From Sambucus nigra (taxonomy: Eukaryota; Streptophyta; Magnoliopsida; Dipsacales; Adoxaceae): DNA of 64,000 bases. The notes under the pieces were generated by a model that searched no databases, was not told the DNA's origin, and saw only the letters and a program-made list of their open reading frames with translations. The stretch covers positions 400,823,885-400,887,884 of the forward strand of contig OX422208.1 of NCBI GenBank assembly GCA_949130495.1, in the 5' to 3' direction. A program made the translations under genes and the position numbers. Positions 46,577 through 57,028 of the stretch are shown here, one piece after another (the first letter of the stretch is position 1; the number at the start of each line of letters is the position of its first letter).

Positions 46577-47215
46577 ATCAATGCGTTCATGTTAAAACAC
46601 CTTTTTAACGATTTCATTGGTTTTAGGATGTTGCCAATCTCTCTACCATGATTTTTTATTAGTTAGACTCAAAAAATGCTAAACCCGTTGAGCAAGAAAA
46701 ATTATATATCACTACGTGAGTAACTAATGATCACTACGTTCTTTTACATTTATTTTCATTACAATGTCTTCGTAATGAATTAATATTGTTTCTTAAAGTG
46801 GTCTTAACACATTTGCCATTGATGATGGCAAGGGGTACACGCTAACTTGGAACTGTAATAAGGTAAATAAATAGTTCAAAATTGATATGTAGTTTTAATT
46901 ATTCATATAAATAACTAGTATGTTTGTTTACAATATGTATGTTAATATTGTGTCCAATGTAAGGAAAAAAGTCTTTCATGTGGGTATTTTGTGATGATGT
47001 TCATGAATGATTTGACGGAGGATCCTATCATATATATTTAAATAAAGGTAAATATATTTTACATTATTTTGATTACATTGATATTTGAACTGTTTGAAGG
47101 TCTTATTATTTAGTTATTTAATATTATCAGATGAGGATGTTGAGCAACAAAGAGGTGTACAGAAATGATCAGATAAATGAAGTTAGAATCGAGTTTATTT
47201 ATGAATATATTAGGT
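46090..47215 (+). pseudogene. CACTA-type ULP1-like (C48) peptidase remnant
   Basis: Exon-like pieces in order. ~46110-46260 reads MLKTMKKDEIIIPIDKEVF and VKKDFLDSYRLKPLDITCLI, then a donor-like AG|GTAAC. ~46820-46863 reads DDGKGYTLTWNCNK before AAG|GTAAAT. ~46965-47040 reads CGYFVMMFMNDLTEDP, which fits the catalytic-Cys block of ULP1/SENP peptidases (x-C-G-x-x-V-M). ~47130-47212 reads NDQINEVRIEFIYEYIR, like the D-x-I-D-E-V-R-x-E-W end. Such peptidases are fused to or carried by plant CACTA and MULE elements. Stops and eroded introns make it inactive. A (TG)n tract (46515-46571) lies in one intron. Orientation matches the transposase remnants at 24076-30850. Confidence 0.65.
46515..46571. 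repeat. (TG)n microsatellite
   Basis: About 28 TG units preceded by a short (TA) run. Confidence 0.95.
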
Positions 47216-48589
47216 AACTTCTTAACCTTGATGTCAAATTTAATTTCTATTGGTGCGTGCTGGTAGATTTGTTTTATTTAGTCTTTACTTGGCCATGCAA
47301 ATCGGTGATTTGAAACTGCAGTATTTTAGACATACATAGACATGAGTTCGGTGATTGAAATTTGAATTGTTTATTTTCTTTTTGAAGTTATTGTTTATAT
47401 TGTTTATATATATGATATGTTAGTTTCATGTAAAAACAAAGGACATTATGTCGAATTTATTAAAATGTAAAAGAGTTGGAATATTTACTTTGCTAGGACG
47501 TGTGGGTTGCTTTTATTTATTTATTATTTTGATCAACTTCATTCGATATTAACTTTTTTCATTTGTATCTATGAATATTCAGACTATGTTTGGTCCTGCG
47601 GGTCGATGGTTTGAAGTTGTTGCTTATTAAAGTTTTATACTTGCATATGCATTCGGTGATTTGAATTAAAAATTTTGATTTGTTTTTGTTCTTAATTTTG
47701 ATAGAGGGGAGACCCCAATCTGTCCATTGTGGCATGCCCCACTACTTCCTTAGGAAGTTGATTACCAAAGATCTCTCCCACAGTTCTCCTTGAGTGAGCC
47801 GCAAAATTATAAAGGCAATCGGCTACCTTTGTTAGCTTCACTATAATAGTGTTCAATAATCACCCACATATTAGTTATCGGCTTGTTTTTTTAATGTGTA
47901 TATTCTTGATAAAATAAATAGGTTGGTTTCATGTAAAAGTAAAGGAGGATTTATCAAAATTTTCTAAATGGTAAAGAGTTAACTATATTTGCTTTGTTGG
48001 GTCATGTGGGATGATGATTTTTTATTTATCAATTTCATTTTGTGTTGGCTTTGTTGTTTGTATATGTTATTAGGATTTTGATGTGGTTCACGTATTATTA
48101 TAGTTTAGTGGACTTTTTTACATATTATCAATTGATTAATTGTTGAATTTGTTAATCTCAATTGAATTAGATCATCGACATGGGTGATCATCATGAAGTG
48201 AATTTTTTTAATGTAGTTCATTTGGATAATTGAATGAGTTGTTTATATATTGCGGACTTCTTTTTGTGTGAAGTATGTTAAGTAGTTCACCTTTTTATTA
48301 GACTTTACGAAGTAGTGATCACTAGTTATGGATAGTGCCGTGGTATGAATATTGCTCCTTGGTACTTTTAAATTATCATATATTTTTGTTGTGTGATTTT
48401 AAATTGAATTAATAGTGGGTAATATAGTAACTTTTGATTTAAAATATTGTATTTATTTTGCTTGTAATTGTAGTTAACTAGTGGATGAGAAATATATCTA
48501 TATTGTAAAATTACATGTTGGTTTAATGAAAAAAAATATATAAACAAAATATGACCTTTTATGTGAGTTTAAAAAAGTAATAATCAAGA
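47216..48589. other. Unassigned interior of the CACTA remnant
   Basis: T-rich DNA without a recognisable frame. The text CGGTGATTTGAA recurs near 47300, 47350 and 47660, hinting at a weak local duplication. Confidence 0.35.
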
Positions 48590-48835
48590 TTCTCCTTAAA
48601 AACTATGAAAACATATGACCTTTTACCATAGTTTACCATGATAAACTGAGACAAATATGACATGACTACACTATATATTTTGCATGCTTATTTAAAAGTG
48701 TGATAAGTTGACTTTTCTTTTATCACACTTTTATGGACAATTATGTCACCCTAGTTATAATAGTTTATGAAAATTTTAGAACCGTGATATAAGGCTTTTT
48801 ATCATGGTTTTTAACCATGATAAATAACATTTTCC
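48590..48835. repeat. Subterminal inverted motifs, likely CACTA right end
   Basis: ACCATGATAA and its complement TTATCATGGT recur at 48646-48655, 48799-48809 and 48813-48823, with ACCGTGATATAA at 48781. A perfect 13 bp inverted repeat AAAAGTGTGATAA lies at 48694-48706 and 48720-48732. Arrays of short direct and inverted motifs are the transposase-binding subterminal regions of CACTA elements. I did not find a clear CACTA terminal pentamer. Confidence 0.5.
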
Positions 48836-50654
48836 CACTGTCCCACTGATTATGGAAAGTCTCTCATGATTGAGTTATCTCACGGACAAGCTTCTTTATT
48901 TGACTTGGTGAATAGAGTTGATAGGTTGTTACTTTGATAATGTGTGATATGCTTTGATAATAATTGATCAAAGAGTGTGATATGCTCAGGTAATTTTCTA
49001 TACTAAATCTAGAGGGGGGTGAATATGTTTGAATGTATCCTAAGGTCAATTTTTCGATATTACAAAATTTATTGCAATTTCAAAATTCCCAACACACAAT
49101 TAAAAAAATTACTTTCCAATTAACTTTATTAACTCACAAAATGATAAAATTAAGTGAATAGAGAGATGAAACCTAAATCTAACACACTTAATCCAACTTC
49201 AAGAAAATTCACTAGATTCAAATTAGATCTAAGTGATGTGCATCTTAAAATGCGTGTATATGAATAGAAAACATACACAAGCATACACTAAACAAGTTTT
49301 ATAAGAAAAAAACCCACCAAGAGATAAAGAACTTTGACGGACTCCAAATTTTATTTCTACTTAAAAGAATGTTTTACACAAGGTAAGAACATACCTCTCG
49401 CACAAGCACTCTCATCTAGTTACCTATGAACCTTGCATTTTCTCCCCGTAGATAATGAAAATATGAAACAATCTCCACACCGAGAATGAAGATGTCCACT
49501 ATCTTCCTTGAAGTTAGCACCACATTACAAATTCTCCAATAACTCAAAATGCCTCAAATTTTAGATTAGGGAGAAAGAGATCAAACAAATTCAGTATAAG
49601 TATGATGAATTGACATAGGCTAATGTCAATATGGAGCCTTATGCACTGGGTACGACCTTTTTTTAATGTCAATATGTGATTAAATCAACTCTAAACTCGC
49701 CCACCAACACTTTGGATTAAGTCAAAGATCAAATTTTTAAAAGTTTATGATAAACGAGTTGCATTTTGTTTGATCAAAGATATAAAGATCTCTCAACTTT
49801 TGAAATTTTCTGAAAGAGATTTTCTAATTGAGTAAAATCCAATTCTTATGAAATGGGAGGGAAAAGATCCTATTTATAAAAAAAAATCAAAATATTGATC
49901 CGTCATGCACACGATTCTAACCAGTGTACAATATGGCAAAAAGGTCATATGCACAGGCATGTTTTGATGATATATGAACATGTCCGTGTGCACGGTATCA
50001 AAATAAAGTTATTAAAACTGTTAAGACAATAAAATTTTCAAAATTCCTTAACAAGTTCAAAACGAATAAATCAACTCCCAAAAATAGTTTGAACGATCCT
50101 TTGAGACTATTTAAAAAATACTTGTTCAATCATTTTTCAAAATCCTCACACATTTTAGAAAATGTAGTGAACGCGTGAGTGTGTGTGTTTGTGTGTTTAG
50201 CCATGCACAATTCACAATATTCATTAAAAAGATGTTGTCTTCATTGCAACGTGAATGTATGGCATATGAAGACTTCAATGATCGAATTGAAAAATATTCA
50301 ATCTTCAAAGGTTCATCTAAGTCTAAATGACTTTAATGACTCAATAACTCAAATATTTTATCATAGGAACTAGCCAACTAATATTACTTACAAAATTACA
50401 TTTTCAATCACCCCATTTGTATATGTTATGGTAAAAACACCCAAAACTTAAAATAATCTTATAACCCCTATAAGACTCACAAATCATTAGCCATATATTT
50501 GGAGTAGTAGGAATATAGTGTAAAAATAATCCACAAGACCAACAACTCATCAAAATTCGAGTTTGAACAGTGGCCTAGAGTCAAAATCATCAAAGTTATG
50601 CCTTAAATCACACGAAAGAACAAAAGCATTACGATGTCAATAGCATGCGCAAAG

Positions 50655-51030
50655 AGAAACTCCCCCTAATTGGGAATTCCTCGATAAGTTATAAAGATAT
50701 AGATGAGATAAAACATGTGAATATCATGTGAACATGTGACATAGAGAATCATTGTTTAATGTCGATATATCAAATGAATCATAATGAGATAAAATGTCCC
50801 CCGACATAACATATCCCAAAGAAATATCAACAACCCCCTTGCATATATATATATATATATATATATTTCTCCTCCTTTTTGACAAGTTTAGAAATAAAAC
50901 ATTCCCCACCTTTATAAGTGAAAGGAAGACCCACTCCCCTTTTTTATGCATTGGGAAAATAGAGGAAATAGGAAATAAGGTTTCTCCCCCTTTATTGCAA
51001 GGAATAAAGATTTTCTCCCCATTTTGGACA
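50655..51030 (-). promoter_or_regulatory. Array of polypurine tracts
   Basis: Minus-strand purine blocks: TTAGGGGGAGTTT (~50665), TCGGGGGACA (~50800), AAAAGGAGGAGAAA (~50875), AGGTGGGGAATG (~50910), AAAAAAGGGGAGTGGG (~50940), AATAAAGGGGGAGAAA (~50988) and AAATGGGGAGAAAA (~51018). At least six lie in under 400 bp. Multiplied polypurine tracts upstream of the 3' LTR are a described Sirevirus trait. A (TA)n run sits at 50845-50866. Confidence 0.65.
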
Positions 51031-51531
51031 CATAAAAGTCCAAGAAAAGAGATATTATATACAACGTATAGCTGGGCAATAATAAAAGTCACAATAGTGA
51101 AAAAGAAACTAGCAAAGAGAAAGCTATCAAATCATGTGAACAATAAACCTATATCATAAGAATTGGCAAAATGAGCATATACATGTATATCATAATATGA
51201 ATACCACAGTATCATATATATAAGCAGTAAATGAGGTATACTTAACATATACTAGATAAATGAGATCATATAACCAAACATGGATAGAAAAATATAGGTA
51301 TATCATGAATATGACAATGTGGCACAAAAGATATGGATGAAAATAGAGAAATCCATGAAAAATGAGATAATATCCATACAACCATAAAAAATATCCAAAT
51401 ATCCAGAAGAATACATTAAAAGTAGCTAAATTCCTAAATAAAAGTACTAATATACAAGTACACATATGATGTGAAAAGTACTAAAAGTGGTACTACAAAA
51501 TGAATAACATGTTAAAAAAAATCTAGAAACT

Positions 51532-52750
51532 CTAATAGTCGTAAATGTCATCATACTCAACATCATCATCTCTATCATCTGTCTCTTTATCATCACCAAG
51601 CTCATCCTCATCATTATCAAGCTCATCCTCGTCATCATCGCCATCACCAACATCTGTAGGTGGAAGAAGAAGATGTGGAGGTGGAGTAGCGGAAATTGAT
51701 GGATAAATCTCAAGTGTAAAGTTTAGTATAAGGTGGAATAGATTGGAGTACTTATCTATAAAAGCAACATATGTTCGAAGACTAGCGTGGTCTCTCTCAA
51801 TAATCTCCATAAGATGATAAAGACATATCTTATCCTCATGCATATCCTGGAATTATCCTCTCATATAAGCAAACTTAATGGAAATATAAGCGCATTGACC
51901 CTGACATACGCGATGCTCGGGTGTTGGCTAATGCTCAAGTATAGGATCCGATGCCGGTGCATCGAAATCTATATGCTATCGGGCTGGACAAATATTGGTT
52001 TGACCTACTTATCCTGAAGAACCCATACTGGAAATTGGATTCATAATACCTACATCCTCATCAATTATTAGATGAGGAAATCTCAAAGAATAGATATATT
52101 CGATAATCAATATCCCATATATTATCTATGGAATTAGAATACGCTCCCCTCATCATCAAAATAATGAGTTCATGATAGTCTATCTCCTGACTATGTATTA
52201 AGGTGTACATCAACCTACCTCTATGATATGAGAAATTTGAAGTACGATGACATGGCATAAGGTTGTAAATAACTAAGAAATAAAATAAATGTCGACACAT
52301 CTCAGGATGAAGAAATAAAGGACGGATTCAAGAAATCTCATAACTAGCAAGAAAAGATGTAAGGCAATTATGAGTAACCATATCCTCAATAAAACTCACA
52401 TAAGTATGGTCATTAAGTCGAGTCTCTAATCCTAAATGAGAATCTAGGATCTCATCAGTAAGCTCAATCAATATACCACGCACAAAATAGTAAATGGCAT
52501 GATTGTCATCAGGTACAACCATGTTCACATAGAACTTTTGAACCAATGTAGCATTGGACGAACGATGAGTCTGACCAAAGGTGTATCCCGAATAGTACCA
52601 ATCAAGATAATAGGCAATGACCATCCTCATTCCTCTCCAAGTGTTAGAAAGAAATGTCTCTCTCCAGAACGAGTGTTGAGGCACTCGGTGCCTAACGACA
52701 TCTCCTAATTAGTTTAAAGGTCGATGAAGAGTCTTGCGGTCTAGATGTTT
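51532..52750 (-). pseudogene. Env-like / putative plant transposon protein
   Basis: Minus-strand pieces in order: WRGMRMVIAYYLDWYY, VQKFYVNMVVPDD then AIYYFVRGILIELTDEILDS; next MCRHLFYFLVIYNLMP, LMYTLIHSQEIDYHELIILM and a YRIYLFFEI segment; finally MHEDKICLYHLMEIIERDHA and a C-terminal run very rich in Asp/Glu (51660-51535). The order F-Y-x-N / Y-V-R-G / I-x-x-x-L-G-L and the YNLMP...LMYTLI block match the domain often labelled putative plant transposon protein, found in env-like frames of plant retrotransposons. Its function is unknown. Frame changes and stops (around 52050 and 52310) break it. Confidence 0.6.
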
Positions 52751-52859
52751 CACCGAGACCAGTAGGAACATGAACCCTATTCTTAGATCGTGTCTTCCAT
52801 CTACCCGTAACATAAAAATATGGATAAGAACCTAAACAAATGACAATTCGAGGGCTGAA

Positions 52860-53210
52860 GTAAAAAAACTACACAAAACCCTCAAATAACTAGTCCAAAA
52901 TCTACATAAATCAACTAAATCACCATATCAACTCCTAAAAATAGTGAACCCAACCTTAAATCACTAGAAGCAAAGGAAACCAATAAAAATTAAAGATATT
53001 TGAAGACTTACCAAGTGAAATTAGGAGAATGACACAAATTTGTCAAAACTAGGGTTAGATATCAACACACGATGGAAAAATCTCACAAAAAGCACTTAAC
53101 CTCAAATGCAATAGCTGAAAAAATATCTAAGGATAATTTCTCCTAAGGTTTTAGCTCTCGATTAGAGTTCGAAGTGATATGAGAAACTCAAAAATTTCCC
53201 CCTTTATAAC
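52860..53210 (-). promoter_or_regulatory. Possible promoter and leader intron for the env-like frame
   Basis: The minus strand has GTTATAAAGG at 53210-53201, a TATA-like box. About 195 bases on is TTG|GTAAGTC (donor, ~53011), and then a pyrimidine-rich TTTTTTTACTTCAG acceptor ending at ~52856. The layout looks like a capped leader exon and a ~155 bp intron ahead of the env-like frame. It is read from motifs alone. Confidence 0.35.
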
Positions 53211-53211
53211 T

Positions 53212-54098
53212 GGCACCATGTGAACTGTAGCATATATCCATTCGAACGCCAAACCATGAGAACGACCGTGTTTTGTGTCCGTGCACACAAAATAAAGGAA
53301 TTTCTCCCAAAGGACTATAAACTCTAGAAATTCTCCCTGAAATCTCCTGAATCCTATCTCTTAGAATCTCAGTGATATTAATGAGTGTTAGTTCATGAGA
53401 AACCATTTAATTTGACTTTAATAGCACTAATTTGTGATAAAATGCACAAGATAACAAAAATTAAAAACTCACACACATATTAATACACATGCAAACATAA
53501 ATCATATTGAGTGTGGTTATGATTAGGCATTTTATGGTCAATCGATTTGACATAAAAATTGCATCTAAATATTGATTAAACATATGAATTAAAATTACAT
53601 TATACTCAATTGAACATCAAATGCCTAAAACTCTCATCAAATTAATATTTTGCAACTTTGTAATGTCAATGAATGTATGATTAATGTGATAAACAATAAT
53701 ACAAAATCAACATGAATACACATAATCAAATCATAAGCACTACAAATTATCGTTAAAAGACAATCATTCCATCAATTTCCTTTTGATAAAAAAATAATAG
53801 TTTCAAGCAATTAACTCCCGCAAACATATGTTCATTAAAATATTTTTAATTCCAACTAAATAGAGATATTCATTTTTGAAAAGCTATATCGTATCTTGTT
53901 CGTCATATCGGTTCAAGCTCTTGGCTTATCGTTATTTCCAACATATTTTGAATTTTGCATCAATTGACTTTTCACACACTTAGAAACCTACCCAAAAATA
54001 TTTGAATTTCTGAAATGGGTGTAATCACTCTAGCGTTAACCATTATCAATGCTTTTAAAAATGGACCTTTTTTGAATTCATCATAGTTAGAAACTTAC
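53212..54098. other. Unassigned AT-rich stretch
   Basis: No frame or repeat that I can assign. It probably belongs to the Sirevirus-like element, cut by the Tat element at 54099. Confidence 0.35.
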
Positions 54099-55454
54099 TG
54101 TAAGATGTGGGTTCTTCAAATACTATTAGTATTAAGTGAGGCGTAACCCCTTATCAAGATCGGGACCAACGCCGTCAGATATAGAGCATAGGTCAGAGTC
54201 ACAGGTGAATCAGAGATAGAGAGATTTAATATTCAAAGTTGCACTAAAGAACATATTGACACAAGCAGTATATGACGAACATAATAAATGAATGGGACCA
54301 GTATGTAGCGTGGTCGGAGGGATAAAGAACAAGCACTTTAGGCACAATAAAGACAAGGAAAGAACTTCAAGCTCAGTTAATGCCTAATGATGGGTACATT
54401 GAATGTGTATGGGAATTAATGCTCTTCTCGAGGCTCTTTTGGTATGAGGGAATTTGGGCAGCAATTCCAGGTTCTAGATGCCCTCCTCCTGATTTGTTTG
54501 TGTTGGTCTTATTTATATGGAGGGAGAGGTTGCTCGAGTCAGTATGCCCTCGATCCCTTTGGCCTTTGTGCATGAAATTCATGAGATACTACATGTAATG
54601 CATGGGATCTGTTAGTTTTGGCGGGAAAGCATTCTATTGGTTAGAAGTATTACAGTCATTAATGAAGGATATGACTTGTCAACTTTGGGCTTACTCTAAG
54701 ATGACTATACGATCAAATTTGGTGAACTAGAGCTGCCATTTTAAGGATAAAGTCATTTGAGTGTTGTATTCTTGAGTTCTTGAATGTCAGGCGTTATGAC
54801 GTCAGGAAGTGGTTCAAACAGTGGCTATTATTTGGTATTTAGTCACGTCAGTCAGACGAGCTGGCACCCGAGGTAACTCGAGGAGGTGACCTCGAGGGGG
54901 CAAGTATTGAGGGAGATCGAATGACTCGAGGAGATTCACTCGAATAGGTAAGCAATGAGTGGCCTCGAGTGACATTTGTCCTGGATGAAGTTTTGTCCAA
55001 GTGTGCCAAGAGGGTTGGTAATAACTTCCAACATTGCCTTGTTCTCAATCCTCCAAACCATGTCCTTGCGAAGTTCCTAAGAGGGGATAGCTTGATAGAG
55101 CATGAAAACTCTCCCATGCCCTTCCAAGCAAGGTCCCTCATGGGTACCAAGCGTCCCCACTCAACATATACATTCATAAGATAAAGTACATAATACAACA
55201 TTTTATTTCTTATTACACACTATTTTCATCCGGGTAACCTTTGCTCTTCAAGCTGGATCTTTCAAGCCAGGCTAGTTAGAGGCTCTTCCAGGTAGAACGC
55301 TGCGAACTACTTGCTTTTAAAGAGCTTTCGAGGTGGGTCCTACGAGCTACTTGCATGGAGAATATTCGAAGTGTTTTTGTTGGGCATCTTTCTCTGTAAT
55401 GGATCAATTCACCTGGCTAAGTTAATTATCCATGTGGGGGAACACCCCTCCACA
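54099..55454 (-). repeat. 3' LTR of the Tat-lineage element
   Basis: The element strand starts TGTGGAGGGGTGTTCCCCCA (itself an inverted repeat) directly after a polypurine tract and ends CCCACATCTTACA. CTCGAG occurs at 54427, 54533, 54877, 54891, 54925 and 54964, a palindrome cluster. No sister LTR is in view, so the low-coordinate end is inferred from TG/CA rules. Confidence 0.65.
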
Positions 55455-55465
55455 TTTTCCCCTTC
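55455..55465 (-). promoter_or_regulatory. Polypurine tract of the Tat-lineage element
   Basis: The element strand reads GAAGGGGAAAA immediately before the LTR start TGTGGAGGGG. Confidence 0.75.
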
Positions 55466-55853
55466 GTAGAGATATTTATTTGTTACATGAAGAAATATTT
55501 GTACGAAACTTTCGCTTATCTATGATTTTCCCTCTTGGGGATAATGAAGAGATTTATTTAAATTTCCCCCAAAGCTCTTCATTCCCCATGGTAGACAAGA
55601 CCCCCAGGTATGCTTCATTAAATGTAGCTGTCATTTGCATTTTAGTGCGTCATATGTGGCAGCGCCATGGCGGATGCGTGGAGATGACGCAACCATTCGA
55701 TGCGTCATTCCTCGAATCATCATCAGAGAAACCCTTAGTCTTCTATGACTATGCAGGTTTGGCCAATATGCCAGCCACATAATCCTGAAATGCCATCATT
55801 AAACTTTTCCAAACGTCACTTTTTTTGTCATCTTTTGGAACTTGTGTTGTCCC

Positions 55854-55860
55854 TATAAAA
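55854..55860 (+). promoter_or_regulatory. TATA box of the antisense plant-mobile-domain gene
   Basis: CCCTATAAAAGGGG is a strong plant TATA box. The first ATG (55999, context CTACAATGGC) lies 139 bases downstream across a pyrimidine-rich leader. It points away from the 3' LTR, into the element, opposite to gag-pol. Confidence 0.7.
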
Positions 55861-57028
55861 GGGGACACACCTTTCGCTAAGACTCACCTTTGGGTTTAAC
55901 TTTTCGAGTTCAAACTTTTCTGTCAGAGTTTGACGAAGATAACCTCCCCTTCTTTAAGCTTTTTCAATTATCTTCCATTATCTTTTCTCTCATCTACAAT
56001 GGCACCAGTAAAGAGAACTCTTTCTGTCAGGGGTGCCTCTCTTGCCACCCAGGCACGCCAGGCTCAGTGGGCACAATACTGTCGTGCCACTTACTTTGGA
56101 CAGGATGATCATTTTTGGGTGATGGCCGAACGATTTTTTGGTGCTTTGGTGACAATTGAGGAGCCAAACTTGTTAATGGATGAAGGTAAAGATGCTGAAT
56201 ACTTCACTTATATCCCCACCGCTACTGTCACCCATTTTCATATAGAGAGCGATGATTTCCCCTACTCCAAGGTGGAATTTGAGGCATCCTCTGGCGCTAG
56301 TGAAGGGTTGGGCCCTTGGACGGAGTATATCCATGTGAAGTACTCGGTTCAAATGGACCTCGTAGATTTTTTTTTATGTGGTTGGGTGACCTTACCTTGG
56401 CAAAAAATAAAACTGCTTTACAACTATTAGTGTCCCGGTGGAGCCATAGGTCGCACACCTTCGTGGCTACTTGGGACGAGTTTACTGTTACCCCTGAGGA
56501 CGTGTGCGAACTATTGGGAGTGGAAGTTGTTGGATTTGACACTTCTTTGAGGAGGCTATTTCTGGTGAAGAAAAAACTCCAAGGAATGAGTTAGACGCCG
56601 TTGTGAAGGACTTCATGGTCACTTACAACAAGTGAACCTACTCTGAGGTCATTCGCTACTTTTACTTCATCGAAGAGAAGGCGATAGCCCGTGAGGCTGC
56701 TAGGGAGAACCCTCAAGGGAAAGAAGTCTTTGAGCAGCCTCCAACTGGGAAAGGCTACGAGTCCAAAATTGAGCTGGCGAGGTACATATGGGTGATGCTA
56801 TCGAAGGTATACCTTCTGGGTAAGCCCCGCGACTTCCCTCATAAGGACCTGATCAATCTGGCCGTTTAAATGGCATGCGATTTAAAGATCCCGCTCGCAG
56901 CCATTGTTCTTAGGTCTCTATACACTTGGTTAGATCGTGTCTCTACAAACTCCGTTCAAAGCGTTGGTAGGTTCGATGTGTCTAACTATGCCAGCAATAT
57001 TCTTTTGGCGGCGTTCCTTTATACTTAT

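Larger units (their letters stand above)
48990..54098 (-). mobile_element. 3' part of a Sirevirus-like copia element
   Basis: On the minus strand an env-like frame (about 52750-51532) is followed by an array of purine tracts (51030-50655) and then by LTR-like sequence with CTAGAGGGGGGTGAATA at 49008-49024, a phrase I associate with plant copia LTRs. The env-like gene, multiplied polypurine tracts and LTR are in Sirevirus order. Gag-pol should lie at higher coordinates, but the Tat element begins at 54099. LTR limits are not resolved. Confidence 0.5.

Noticed and set aside
48836..48989. CACTA terminal repeat
   Set aside because: I searched for CACTACAAGAAA-like ends or their complement next to the subterminal motifs and saw none convincing.
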